Below, one piece after another: positions 30,301 through 36,675 of a stretch of 39,866 nucleotides of DNA. Under the pieces are notes generated by a model, which had not been told where the DNA came from, did no database searches, and saw only the letters and a list, made by a program, of their open reading frames with translations. The stretch is from Bacteroidota bacterium (GTDB lineage: Bacteria; Bacteroidota; Ignavibacteria; Ignavibacteriales; Ignavibacteriaceae). A program made the translations under genes and the position numbers. The first letter of the stretch is position 1; the number at the start of each line of letters is the position of its first letter. The stretch lies in assembly GCA_021831685.1 (NCBI GenBank), contig JAKBMG010000105.1, positions 1 to 39,866 of the forward strand, read 5' to 3'.

Positions 30301-31084
30301 CTTCTTCCGAGAGAATGCTGTCTTTTGTAAGAAAAATTTCACCCGTAGACATATCAAAAACATCGCTGGCAATGACTCTGCCAATATAATTTTCAATTTT
30401 AACTTTTTTTACGGTTATTTCTTCGACAAGATCAAAGAGGTTCAAAATTTCTTCGTCGCTTGCATAACCAAGAGCACGTAAAAGCGTTGTAGCAGGGAAT
30501 TTCTTTCTTCTGTCGATATAAACATACATTACATAATTTATATCGGTAGCAAATTCGACCCAAGAGCCTCTAAGCGGAATAATTCTGGCAGAATAAATAG
30601 GAGTTCCGTTAGGATGCACTGTTTGCGCAAAAGCAACGCCAGGTGAGCGATGTAGTTGAGAAACAACAACTCTTTCTGCGCCGTTAATTACGAAGGTTCC
30701 TTTTTCCGTCATAAACGGAAGATTGCCGAGATAAACTTCCTGTTCAACACTATTTACAAATTCTTGAGTTTCGGCATCTTTTGTTGAAAGTCGAAGTTTT
30801 CCTTTTAAGGGAGCAGCAAATGTTAAACCTCTTTCCAGACATTCGACAACAGAGAAACGCGGCTTTTCGATATAATATTCTATAAAATCGAGCCTATAGT
30901 TTTCTTTATTATCAAAAATAGGAAAATTTGCCGTAAAAACTTGTTGCAAGCCTTTGCTTTCCCGCTTGCTAGGCGGTGTTTTTAGCTGAATAAATTCCTC
31001 AAAAGCAGCGGTTTGAATATTTAACAAATCGGGTGGTTCTACGACAGAAGGAATTTTGCCAAAGGAGATTCTTTTACTATCCAA
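27326..31084 (-). CDS. rpoB: DNA-directed RNA polymerase subunit beta
   Basis: A 1252-residue catalytic subunit. The rifampicin-binding region reads [20 protein letters not shown] and then [20 protein letters not shown]. The residues most often changed in resistant mutants keep the sensitive form by eye. The C-terminal part contains [15 protein letters not shown] and [20 protein letters not shown]. The start is TTG at 31084 ([12 protein letters not shown]), with GGAGG seven bases upstream. A 138-bp gap with an attenuator-like hairpin separates it from rplL. Confidence 0.98.
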   Translation of the reverse strand: [1252 protein letters not shown]

Positions 31085-31154
31085 TTTTAAGCCTCCAATT
31101 AATTTTCAATTTCTTTAACTTACCAATCCAGTCTTGATCAGCGATGTCTAAATA

Positions 31155-31191
31155 TAAAAAGCGATAAGGCGGATTTCTCCGGCTTATCACT
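31155..31191 (-). terminator. Attenuator or terminator between rplL and rpoB
   Basis: On the minus strand AGTGATAAG (31183-31191) pairs with CTTATCGCT (31160-31168), with three further inner pairs and a short AGAAAT loop. Five T residues follow. A partial terminator at this position, which lowers rpoBC expression relative to the L7/L12 genes, is known from E. coli. That this one is leaky is inference, because no promoter between it and rpoB is evident. Confidence 0.75.
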
Positions 31192-31222
31192 CCACAAAAA
31201 AGTTAATTTTCGTTAAATTAAA

Positions 31223-31600
31223 TTACTTTACTTCTACAGTAGCGCCAGCTTCTTCAAACTCTTTTTTAAGTTTTTCAGCTTCGTCTTTAGAAATAGCTTC
31301 TTTAACTGTTTTTGGTGCTCCGTCTACTAGATCTTTTGCTTCTTTCAAGCCTAATCCTGTATGAGCTCTAACTACCTTAATAACGTTGATCTTTTTTTCG
31401 CCGGCTGCTTTTAGAATTACATCGAATTCTGTCTTTTCTTCGACTGGAGCAGCTGCTGCTGCAGGACCAGCTCCCGCCATCATAACCGGAGCAGATGCAG
31501 TTACGCCGAATTCTTCTTCAAGCGCTTTCTTCAAAGCTGAAGCTTCGACTAATGATAATCCCTTTATTTTCTCTACAATTTCAGCAACTTTCTCTGACAT
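31223..31600 (-). CDS. rplL: 50S ribosomal protein L7/L12 (bL12)
   Basis: Multicopy stalk protein that recruits translational GTPases. The N-terminal dimerisation helix pair ([20 protein letters not shown]) leads into an Ala/Pro-rich hinge. The C-terminal domain has [20 protein letters not shown] and [15 protein letters not shown]. The length of 125 residues is normal. It lies 42 bp after rplJ. Confidence 0.98.
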   Translation of the reverse strand: MSEKVAEIVEKIKGLSLVEASALKKALEEEFGVTASAPVMMAGAGPAAAAAPVEEKTEFDVILKAAGEKKINVIKVVRAHTGLGLKEAKDLVDGAPKTVKEAISKDEAEKLKKEFEEAGATVEVK

Positions 31601-31642
31601 TTTTTACTCCTAATAATTTTATTTCTTGTTTAATATCTTTAA

Positions 31643-32164
31643 TTATGCTGCCTGTTTCTTAGAAATTTCGTCAATGACGCTAACTAAGTCTCTCATAACA
31701 GCGTTAATTGCACCAACTATACCCGAAGCAGGTGCGCTGATGCTGCCTAAAATTCCTGCTATTATTTCTCCCTTGGTAGGAAGTTTTGCCAATTCATCTA
31801 ATTGACTGCCGTTATAAAATTGGTCTTCTATATAGCACGCTTTTAATGCTAACTTTTGTTTCTCATCAAAATACTTTTTGATGATTTTTGCCGGAGCAAC
31901 AGGGTTTTCAGATGTAAAAGCATATCCTGCCATTCCAACTAAGTAATCTTCAAGTTGTGTATATTTTCCAGTTTCCTTGATGGCTCTAATAAATAAAGTA
32001 TTCTTAATTACTTTATAATTAACACCTTCCTTGCGGAAATCATTACGTATTGCGCTGATATCGGCAACATTGATTCCCTTGAAATCCGTAACATATACAG
32101 CCGTAGATTTTTCGATCATTTCCTTTACATCAGAAACAATCTCGGATTTTTCATTCTTGTTCAT
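31643..32164 (-). CDS. rplJ: 50S ribosomal protein L10 (uL10)
   Basis: Stalk base protein that anchors L7/L12 dimers on 23S rRNA. AVYVTDFKGINVADISAIRN, the NTLFIRAIKETG block and LAKLPTKGEIIAGILGSISA are typical, followed by a C-terminal helix that binds L12. The length of 173 residues is normal. A short GC-rich hairpin lies in the 97-bp leader between rplA and this gene, where L10 autoregulation acts in E. coli. Confidence 0.97.
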   Translation of the reverse strand: MNKNEKSEIVSDVKEMIEKSTAVYVTDFKGINVADISAIRNDFRKEGVNYKVIKNTLFIRAIKETGKYTQLEDYLVGMAGYAFTSENPVAPAKIIKKYFDEKQKLALKACYIEDQFYNGSQLDELAKLPTKGEIIAGILGSISAPASGIVGAINAVMRDLVSVIDEISKKQAA

Positions 32165-32198
32165 ATATTCCCATACTAGATTTTGATTAATCGAGTCG

Positions 32199-32217
32199 GT
32201 CCCGGAATTACCGGGAC
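32199..32217 (-). promoter_or_regulatory. Perfect hairpin in the rplA-rplJ leader, possible L10 autoregulation element
   Basis: GTCCCGG (32199-32205) and CCGGGAC (32211-32217) form a 7-bp GC-rich perfect stem with a 5-nt loop, 34 nt before the rplJ start codon. No T-run follows in either direction of use, so it is not a terminator. A role in L10-L12 feedback control is only inferred from position. Confidence 0.4.
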
Positions 32218-32261
32218 AAGTTTGAAGCTATTTTTTTGAGTGCGTAAACTTTTTATTATTA

Positions 32262-32954
32262 CTAATAAGCCACTTCATCTTTAGTAATTTTTAATCCAGG
32301 GCCCATTGTACTCGACAAAAAAAGACTTCTAATATACTGTCCTTTTGCCGAGGAAGGTTTCATTTTAATAATTGTGTTCAAAAAAGCTTTTGTGTTTTCC
32401 ACTAACTTGTCTGATTCGAAATTTAATTTTCCCAAAGACGTATGTACAATTCCTGCTTTTTCAACTCTAAATTCTATTTTACCAGCTTTAACTTCTTTTA
32501 CTGCCTTAGCAACATCATTAGTAACGGTACCACTTTTGGGGTTTGGCATCAAGCCTTTAGGACCAAGTACTCTGCCAAGCTTTCCCAGCTCAGACATTGT
32601 GTCAGGCATAGCGATGATTACATCTGTATCCGCCCAACCGCCTTTTATTTTTTCAAGATAGTCTTCGAAGCCCGCATAATCAGCGCCCGCATCTAAAGCT
32701 TCCTGTGCTTTTGATCCTTTGGCGATTACCAAAACTTTAACTTCCTTTCCCGTTCCGTTCGGAAGAGAAACCGTACCTCTAATCATTTGGTCGGCATGAC
32801 GGGGATCCACTCCTAATCTTATTGCACAATCCAAAGTTTCAACAAATTTTACTTTAGAATTTTCCTTCAACAACTTCACGGCTTCTTCTATAGTATATTC
32901 TTTCTCTGTGTTTACTGATTTTGATAATACGCTATTTCTTTTCGACTTTTGCAT
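32262..32954 (-). CDS. rplA: 50S ribosomal protein L1 (uL1)
   Basis: L1-stalk protein that helps release the E-site t[62 protein letters not shown] and the C-terminal [10 protein letters not shown] are diagnostic. The length of 230 residues is normal. It lies 40 bp after rplK. Confidence 0.98.
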   Translation of the reverse strand: MQKSKRNSVLSKSVNTEKEYTIEEAVKLLKENSKVKFVETLDCAIRLGVDPRHADQMIRGTVSLPNGTGKEVKVLVIAKGSKAQEALDAGADYAGFEDYLEKIKGGWADTDVIIAMPDTMSELGKLGRVLGPKGLMPNPKSGTVTNDVAKAVKEVKAGKIEFRVEKAGIVHTSLGKLNFESDKLVENTKAFLNTIIKMKPSSAKGQYIRSLFLSSTMGPGLKITKDEVAY

Positions 32955-32994
32955 TGCTCTAATTCCTTTTAAACTTTTCCATTATTTGATTTTA

Positions 32995-33420
32995 TTAATC
33001 TTCAACAGTTATACCCATACTTCTGGCAGTTCCAGCTACCATACTCATGGCATGGTCAATATCAAAAGCATTTAAATCAGGCATCTTTGTTTGAGCAATT
33101 TCTTTAACCTGAGCTTTTGAAACCTTTGCAACTTTATTTCTATGGGGTTCGGCAGAACCTTTTTCAACTTTTGCCGCTTTTAATAACAAAACAGCAGCGG
33201 GTGGGGTTTTGGTAACAAAAGTGAAAGATTTATCAGAGTAAACAGTTATAACAACCGGAATAACAAGTCCATCTTTATCTGCAGTTCTTGCATTAAATTG
33301 CTTGCAGAACTCCATAATGTTGACACCTTTTTGACCTAAGGCTGGTCCAACAGGTGGAGACGGATTAGCTTTGCCGCCAGGTATTTGTAATTTAATATAT
33401 CCGGTTATTTTCTTTGCCAT
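32995..33420 (-). CDS. rplK: 50S ribosomal protein L11 (uL11)
   Basis: GTPase-associated-centre protein; it is required for stringent-response signalling through RelA where that is present and is the site of thiostrepton action. [38 protein letters not shown] and [18 protein letters not shown] are diagnostic. The length of 141 residues is normal. It lies 23 bp after nusG. Confidence 0.98.
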   Translation of the reverse strand: MAKKITGYIKLQIPGGKANPSPPVGPALGQKGVNIMEFCKQFNARTADKDGLVIPVVITVYSDKSFTFVTKTPPAAVLLLKAAKVEKGSAEPHRNKVAKVSKAQVKEIAQTKMPDLNAFDIDHAMSMVAGTARSMGITVED

Positions 33421-33443
33421 TTTATTTACCTATAAATTCTTGA

Positions 33444-33980
33444 TTATTTTTCTAATTCTGCTTGAACAAAATCAATTTCGACAGGAGTCTTTCTTCCAAA
33501 AATCGAAACCATAACTTTAATTTTCATCTTTTCTTCATTCACTTCTTGCACGGTACCGTTAAAATTATTGAATGGACCATCAACAATTTTCACTAAATCT
33601 CCGCTTCTAAAGATTGTTTCCATTCTTTCGGTGCTGTCATCTTGAGTAATTCTGCCGACAATTCTTTTGACTTCTTCGGGCTGTAAAGGGTTTGGACTAA
33701 TTTTTGTCCCTAAAAATCCCATTACCGATGGAGTATTTAGTATAAAATCCTTAACCTGATTATCTAAATCCGCTTGGACTAAAATATATCCAGGGAAAAA
33801 GTTTTTAGTTTTACTTTTTTTCTTACCGTCTTTAACTTCAAATACTTTTTCAGTTGGAACAAGTACATTTTCGATCTTCGCCCGAAGCTTTTCATTATCT
33901 TTTAGCTCAGCATCGATTAGGTTTTTAACTTTATTTTCATGCCCGGAGAATGTCCGGACTACATACCACTTTAATTCCAT
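33444..33980 (-). CDS. nusG: Transcription termination/antitermination protein NusG
   Basis: It binds RNA polymerase to increase processivity and links it to Rho or to ribosome-bound S10. The NGN domain contains KWYVVRTFSGHENKVKNLID and FFPGYILVQADLDNQVKDFI. The C-terminal KOW domain contains GDLVKIVDGPFNNFNGTVQE and VSIFGRKTPVEIDF. The length of 178 residues is normal, without the large insertion seen in some lineages. It starts four bases after the secE stop. Confidence 0.98.
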   Translation of the reverse strand: MELKWYVVRTFSGHENKVKNLIDAELKDNEKLRAKIENVLVPTEKVFEVKDGKKKSKTKNFFPGYILVQADLDNQVKDFILNTPSVMGFLGTKISPNPLQPEEVKRIVGRITQDDSTERMETIFRSGDLVKIVDGPFNNFNGTVQEVNEEKMKIKVMVSIFGRKTPVEIDFVQAELEK

Positions 33981-33984
33981 TTAA

Positions 33985-34167
33985 TTAGAAGATTCCTTTA
34001 AATATTTGAGTAATTACCATATCAATAAGATAGGTAAAAGCTGCAAGCATGAGGCATGTAACTATGACAACGGTAGTAGATTCTTTAAGTTCTTCCATTG
34101 TTGGCCACGTCACCTTTTTCATTTCTTTAATGACGTCATCAAAAAAAGCAATTATTTTTTCTTTCAT
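33985..34167 (-). CDS. secE: Protein translocase subunit SecE
   Basis: A 60-residue single-spanning partner of SecY. The conserved amphipathic segment reads FFDDVIKEMKKVTWPTMEEL, then one transmembrane helix (TVVIVTCLMLAAFTYLIDMV) and a short tail. This is the short form with one membrane segment. It lies between tRNA-Trp and nusG, the classical arrangement. Confidence 0.97.
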   Translation of the reverse strand: MKEKIIAFFDDVIKEMKKVTWPTMEELKESTTVVIVTCLMLAAFTYLIDMVITQIFKGIF

Positions 34168-34190
34168 AAAAATCTCATTTTTTTAAGCCG

Positions 34191-34263
34191 CACGTCAGGA
34201 GGGACTCGAACCCCCAACCTGCGGTTTTGGAGACCGCTGCTCTACCAATTGAGCTACTGACGT
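34191..34263 (-). tRNA. tRNA-Trp (anticodon CCA)
   Basis: A 73-nt cloverleaf: acceptor ACGTCAG/CTGACGT with discriminator G, D loop with TTGGTAGA, anticodon stem GCGGT/ACCGC around CTCCAAA (anticodon CCA), and a T loop TTCGAGT. CCA is not encoded. It lies six bases after the rpmG stop and 23 bp before secE, a conserved neighbourhood. Confidence 0.96.
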
Positions 34264-34269
34264 AAAAAA

Positions 34270-34419
34270 TTATTTAGTTTCTTTATGGACAGTAATCTTT
34301 TTGTCCCAGCGGCAGTATTTTTTAAACTCAACTCTATTAGGGTGGAGTCTTTTATTTTTAGTAGTGGTGTAATTTCTTCTTTTACACTCAGTGCATTCTA
34401 AAGTTATAATATCTCTCAT
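34270..34419 (-). CDS. rpmG: 50S ribosomal protein L33 (bL33), three-cysteine variant
   Basis: A 49-residue large-subunit protein. It reads [20 protein letters not shown], then [20 protein letters not shown] and the end ITVHKETK. The zinc-binding form normally has two CxxC pairs. Here C9, C12 and C36 are present but the fourth position is D39 (CRWD), so the site is incomplete unless the Asp binds the metal. It sits between tRNA-Thr and tRNA-Trp, where many bacteria carry tuf. No strong Shine-Dalgarno sequence is visible. Confidence 0.95.
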   Translation of the reverse strand: MRDIITLECTECKRRNYTTTKNKRLHPNRVEFKKYCRWDKKITVHKETK

Positions 34420-34443
34420 AGCAATACTTATTTTTGTTTGAGC

Positions 34444-34469
34444 TAAAATACCCTGCTTAATCAGGGGTA
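34444..34469 (-). terminator. Possible attenuator or processing hairpin before rpmG
   Basis: On the minus strand TACCCCTG (34462-34469) pairs with CAGGGTA (34449-34455) with one bulged C and a 6-nt loop, followed by TTTTA. It lies between tRNA-Thr and rpmG. The T-run is short, so it may only mark the 3' end of the tRNA part or reduce read-through. Confidence 0.35.
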
Positions 34470-34534
34470 ATTTTTAACAACTTCATTAAAAACTGTCGAC
34501 AAATTATGTAAAACAAAACTTTCTTTTTAACTTG

Positions 34535-34607
34535 AGCTGACGACCGGGATTGAACCGGTGACCTCATCCTTACCAAGGATGTGCTCTACCAACTGAGCTA
34601 CGTCAGC
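34535..34607 (-). tRNA. tRNA-Thr (anticodon GGT)
   Basis: A 73-nt cloverleaf: acceptor GCTGACG/CGTCAGC with discriminator T, D loop CAGTTGGTAGA, anticodon stem CATCC/GGATG around TTGGTAA (anticodon GGT), and T loop TTCAATC. CCA is not encoded. It is third in the Tyr-Gly-Thr tRNA run. Confidence 0.96.
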
Positions 34608-34632
34608 AATAAATATTTTAATTTATTGCTTG

Positions 34633-34706
34633 AGCGGGAGACGGGACTCGAACCCGCGACCAACAGCTTGGAAGGCTGTGACTCTAGCCAACTGAGTTAC
34701 TCCCGC
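34633..34706 (-). tRNA. tRNA-Gly (anticodon TCC)
   Basis: A 74-nt cloverleaf: acceptor GCGGGAG/CTCCCGC with discriminator T, D loop CAGTTGGCTAGA, anticodon stem ACAGC/GCTGT around CTTCCAA (anticodon TCC), and T loop TTCGAGT. CCA is not encoded. It is second in the Tyr-Gly-Thr run. Confidence 0.96.
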
Positions 34707-34768
34707 TTAAATCAGCGTAAGCTTCGTTCACACTTAAAAAGAACAACAGCATTTTTTTGAAAAAGCTG

Positions 34769-34852
34769 TGGGCGGCGAGGGATTCGAACCCCCAAAGGCG
34801 TCAGCCAACGGATTTACAGTCCGCCCCGGCTCTCCAACTCCGGCGTCCGCCC
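34769..34852 (-). tRNA. tRNA-Tyr (anticodon GTA)
   Basis: An 84-nt class II tRNA with a long variable arm. The acceptor GGGCGG pairs with CCGCCC, the seventh position being an A-G mismatch, and the discriminator is A. The anticodon stem CGGA/TCCG holds the loop CTGTAAA (anticodon GTA). The T arm is GGGGG-TTCGAAT-CCCTC. CCA is not encoded. It is the first gene of the whole cluster. Confidence 0.94.
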
Positions 34853-34872
34853 GGTTTTCCAAACGAGCCACA

Positions 34873-34902
34873 AATATATTTTGATTTTACTAAAAATGCA
34901 AA
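34873..34902 (-). promoter_or_regulatory. Possible promoter for the tRNA-Tyr-led transcript
   Basis: On the minus strand TATATT (34873-34878) lies about 20 nt before the tRNA-Tyr 5' end. A -35-like TTGCAT (17-nt spacing) or TTTGCA (18-nt spacing) is upstream. The -35 is weak, but the position is where the cluster needs a promoter. Confidence 0.5.
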
Positions 34903-34987
34903 TTAAAAATTACTCCCGAACAACTAAAATTTACTTTTGGCGTAACTGTCTATAATAATTTTAATGGTTTAGAAAAAAGTTAAAAAC

Positions 34988-35006
34988 AATTTGTTTGGAA
35001 CAAATT
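34988..35006. repeat. Perfect inverted repeat, 8-bp arms, 3-nt spacer
   Basis: AATTTGTT (34988-34995), TGG, AACAAATT (34999-35006). The near-symmetrical AT-rich form resembles an operator for a dimeric regulator. It lies about 86 bp upstream of the proposed -35 for the tRNA transcript. Neither strand has a terminator-type T-run. Confidence 0.5.
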
Positions 35007-35049
35007 CAGAATTTCTTTCCCCTTCTTGATTTGTATATTACAATTTTAT

Positions 35050-35070
35050 ATGTTTGATTTAGTCAAACAT
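35050..35070. repeat. Perfect inverted repeat, 8-bp arms, 5-nt spacer
   Basis: ATGTTTGA (35050-35057), TTTAG, TCAAACAT (35063-35070). It could be an operator or a small hairpin. It has no T-run on either side and no gene within 600 bp on its right. Confidence 0.5.
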
Positions 35071-35125
35071 GAGTTCACTTACTCTGTTAGGGAAACCATT
35101 TCAAATCTACCCCCTCCCCGGATCT

Positions 35126-35158
35126 TCTGAATGCGTCATTTAAGCCTCTGAATGCGTC
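35126..35158. repeat. 12-nt direct repeat with 21-nt period
   Basis: TCTGAATGCGTC occurs at 35126-35137 and again at 35147-35158. GAATGC of the second copy also pairs with GCATTC a few bases downstream, giving a 6-bp inverted repeat. It has no coding context. Confidence 0.6.
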
Positions 35159-35203
35159 TCAATAGGCATTCAAATAGTTTTTTCTTGTGCATGCATCACA
35201 CTT

Positions 35204-35310
35204 GTCGGCAGACAGGCGGAGGAAGAGATCTCTTTTTAGACAGTTTTGAAACCTCTATGTCCATTCGAGACGAAATAATAGAATTCTTCAACACTCTCGG
35301 CAGGCAGGCT
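35204..35310. repeat. Two GC-rich CGGCAGRCAGGC motif copies
   Basis: TGTCGGCAGACAGGCG (35204-35219) and CTCGGCAGGCAGGCT (35296-35310) are near copies of each other, about 90 bp apart, and stand out as GC-rich in AT-rich DNA. They look like worn pieces of a dispersed palindromic (REP-like) element. That is inference from sequence style. Confidence 0.4.
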
Positions 35311-35599
35311 TACCTCCATTTTACCCAATCCTAAAAACTTTACTCTAATACCTAAATCATCCCCTAAGAATCAAATCATTCATTTATATAGATAGAAATG
35401 TGATGCAGTAACTTTCCTCATCTGACAAAAAGAAGTGAGATTTCATTGGAAAATACAAAAATCCGTCCAAAACAGATTACAATCCAACTTTTTTTCAAAC
35501 AAATAATTCATATTATTAACTCATGTTACACAACCATTGGAATACCTTTCTTTCGCAAGGAAGGTTGGAAAAATGGAGTATGGGGATAGACTAATTTCT

Positions 35600-35631
35600 T
35601 CCATTATTCCAATACTCCAACACTCCAATTT
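35600..35631. repeat. Degenerate 8-nt tandem repeat (four units)
   Basis: Four consecutive units, TCCATTAT, TCCAATAC, TCCAACAC and TCCAATTT, start every eight bases. GGAGTAT at 35575-35581 is the inverse of ATACTCC at 35612-35618, so the area can also fold into an imperfect hairpin. It lies just beyond the 3' end of the comM remnant. Confidence 0.6.
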
Positions 35632-35683
35632 TCCTGCGAATGTGTAAGGTGAGTTATTAAGATATTTTTTAATTTAATCTGCT

Positions 35684-36184
35684 TCAATGTTTCCATAATT
35701 CTCTATCTAAACTTCTATACTGAATTGCCTCACTTATATGTTGCGGTAAAATATTTGCGGAATTTTCCAAATCGGCTATTGTTCTGCTAACTTTCAATAT
35801 TCTATCATAAGCTCTCGCCGAAAGACCAAGCTTAGTCATTGCCATTTTTAACAGCTCAGCGCTTGCCGAGTCAAGTTTGCAAAACTGTCTTACTTCTTTA
35901 GAGCCCATATCAGCATTATTATAAATGTTTCTTGATCCTGCAAATCTTTCAAGCTGAATTTCTCTTGCTTTTATTACCCTTGCTCTAATTTCTGAAGAAG
36001 GCTCGCTTTTTACTTCAGTAGAAAGTTCTTTATATTTTACTGCGGGTACTTCAATGTGAATATCTATTCTATCCAAAAGAGGCCCGGAAATTTTTGCCAT
36101 ATACCGTTGTATTTGAGGTGGCGCGCATGTGCATTCTCTACCCGGATCGGTGTAATAGCCGCATGGGCATTCCTGCGTTGCCAA
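35684..36184 (-). pseudogene. comM/YifB-type Mg-chelatase-like ATPase, 3' fragment only
   Basis: The 166-residue frame matches the C-terminal third of ComM/YifB proteins, which are about 500 residues long and act as AAA+ helicases in natural transformation. The matching part starts at [16 protein letters not shown] and continues with [20 protein letters not shown], the [20 protein letters not shown] block and the natural end [13 protein letters not shown]. The N-terminal Lon-like domain and the Walker A and B motifs are missing. The only possible start is TTG at 36184, and an in-frame stop lies four codons upstream. The homology ends where the plus-strand HTH frame takes over, so this is a truncated remnant that is unlikely to work as ComM. 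Confidence 0.85.
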
Positions 36185-36618
36185 TCTGCCGTATCACCTT
36201 AAAAGCTCAAAAACCAATAAATTCCGCATGTCCTATATCTTTAATAACTTTTGGCGACCATATCAAAAAGAAGCGGCTTGATTTAAACCTCTTTCAAAAA
36301 GACGTTGCCAAACTCCTCGGTGTAAAAGAAGAATCCATTTACAACTGGGAAAATAACCGATCAAATCCCAAGATTTATTTATTACCCAAAATTATTGAAT
36401 TTTTGGGATATGTACCATTTGAGTTATCCAACAAATCTTTGGGAGAAAAAATAATGGCGTACCGGAAAGAACGAGGGCTGAGCCAAAGAAAGCTTGCGGA
36501 ACTCTTGTCTGTTGATAAGACGACCATCAGAGATTGGGAGAGTAACAAACATATGCCGAGTAAGAAATTGTTGGAAGGAATTACTAAGATTTTATCTTCA
36601 CCTCTTGCAACGAGGTAA
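36178..36618 (+). CDS. Double helix-turn-helix (XRE-like) regulator
   Basis: A protein of about 146 residues with two related HTH segments: [20 protein letters not shown] to [11 protein letters not shown] (about 25-64), and [20 protein letters not shown] to [12 protein letters not shown] (about 88-128). Both follow the XRE/Cro pattern, and each ends in a WE(N/S)N motif. Such proteins probably bind DNA; the target is unknown. No good start exists. The open frame extends left to TTG at 36094, but its first 28 codons are simply antisense to comM. I therefore prefer TTG at 36178, at the end of the comM homology; ATG at 36163 is another choice. It is one of very few plus-strand genes here, and its entry seems linked to the loss of the comM 5' part. 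Confidence 0.65.
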   Translation: MPICRITLKAQKPINSACPISLITFGDHIKKKRLDLNLFQKDVAKLLGVKEESIYNWENNRSNPKIYLLPKIIEFLGYVPFELSNKSLGEKIMAYRKERGLSQRKLAELLSVDKTTIRDWESNKHMPSKKLLEGITKILSSPLATR

Positions 36619-36632
36619 AGAGGTAAAGAGGT
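36612..36632. repeat. 8-nt tandem repeat over the HTH gene stop codon
   Basis: GAGGTAAA occurs twice in a row, followed by a partial GAGGT. The first TAA is the stop codon of the HTH gene. An upstream ACCTC can pair with one GAGGT to make a short hairpin. It may be a slippage product. Confidence 0.6.
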
Positions 36633-36675
36633 CGTGTGATAATTCAGAATTTAAGAAAAAGCGTTCATTCACTTA

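Larger units (their letters stand above)
34903..35683. other. Gene-free intergenic stretch with many short repeats
   Basis: About 780 bp separate the tRNA cluster from the comM remnant. No open frame here looks like a protein gene; the one 60-codon frame (35152-35334, plus) covers repeat DNA and shows no family. The stretch contains two perfect 8-bp inverted repeats, a 12-nt direct repeat, two copies of a GC-rich CGGCAGRCAGGC-like motif and a degenerate 8-nt tandem repeat, each listed separately. It looks like accumulated non-coding or remnant DNA. A small RNA cannot be excluded. Confidence 0.6.

Noticed and set aside
35152-35334. 60-codon plus-strand frame in the repeat-rich spacer
   Set aside because: It spans the direct repeat and the GC-rich repeat copies, shows no recognisable domain and has no good ribosome binding site.
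35100-35640. CRISPR array
   Set aside because: The repeats in the spacer are short, degenerate and irregularly placed, with no repeat-spacer unit and no cas genes in the window.
36094-36177. Left extension of the HTH frame (first 28 codons)
   Set aside because: These codons are antisense to the conserved comM fragment and show no HTH homology; the frame is open there by chance.
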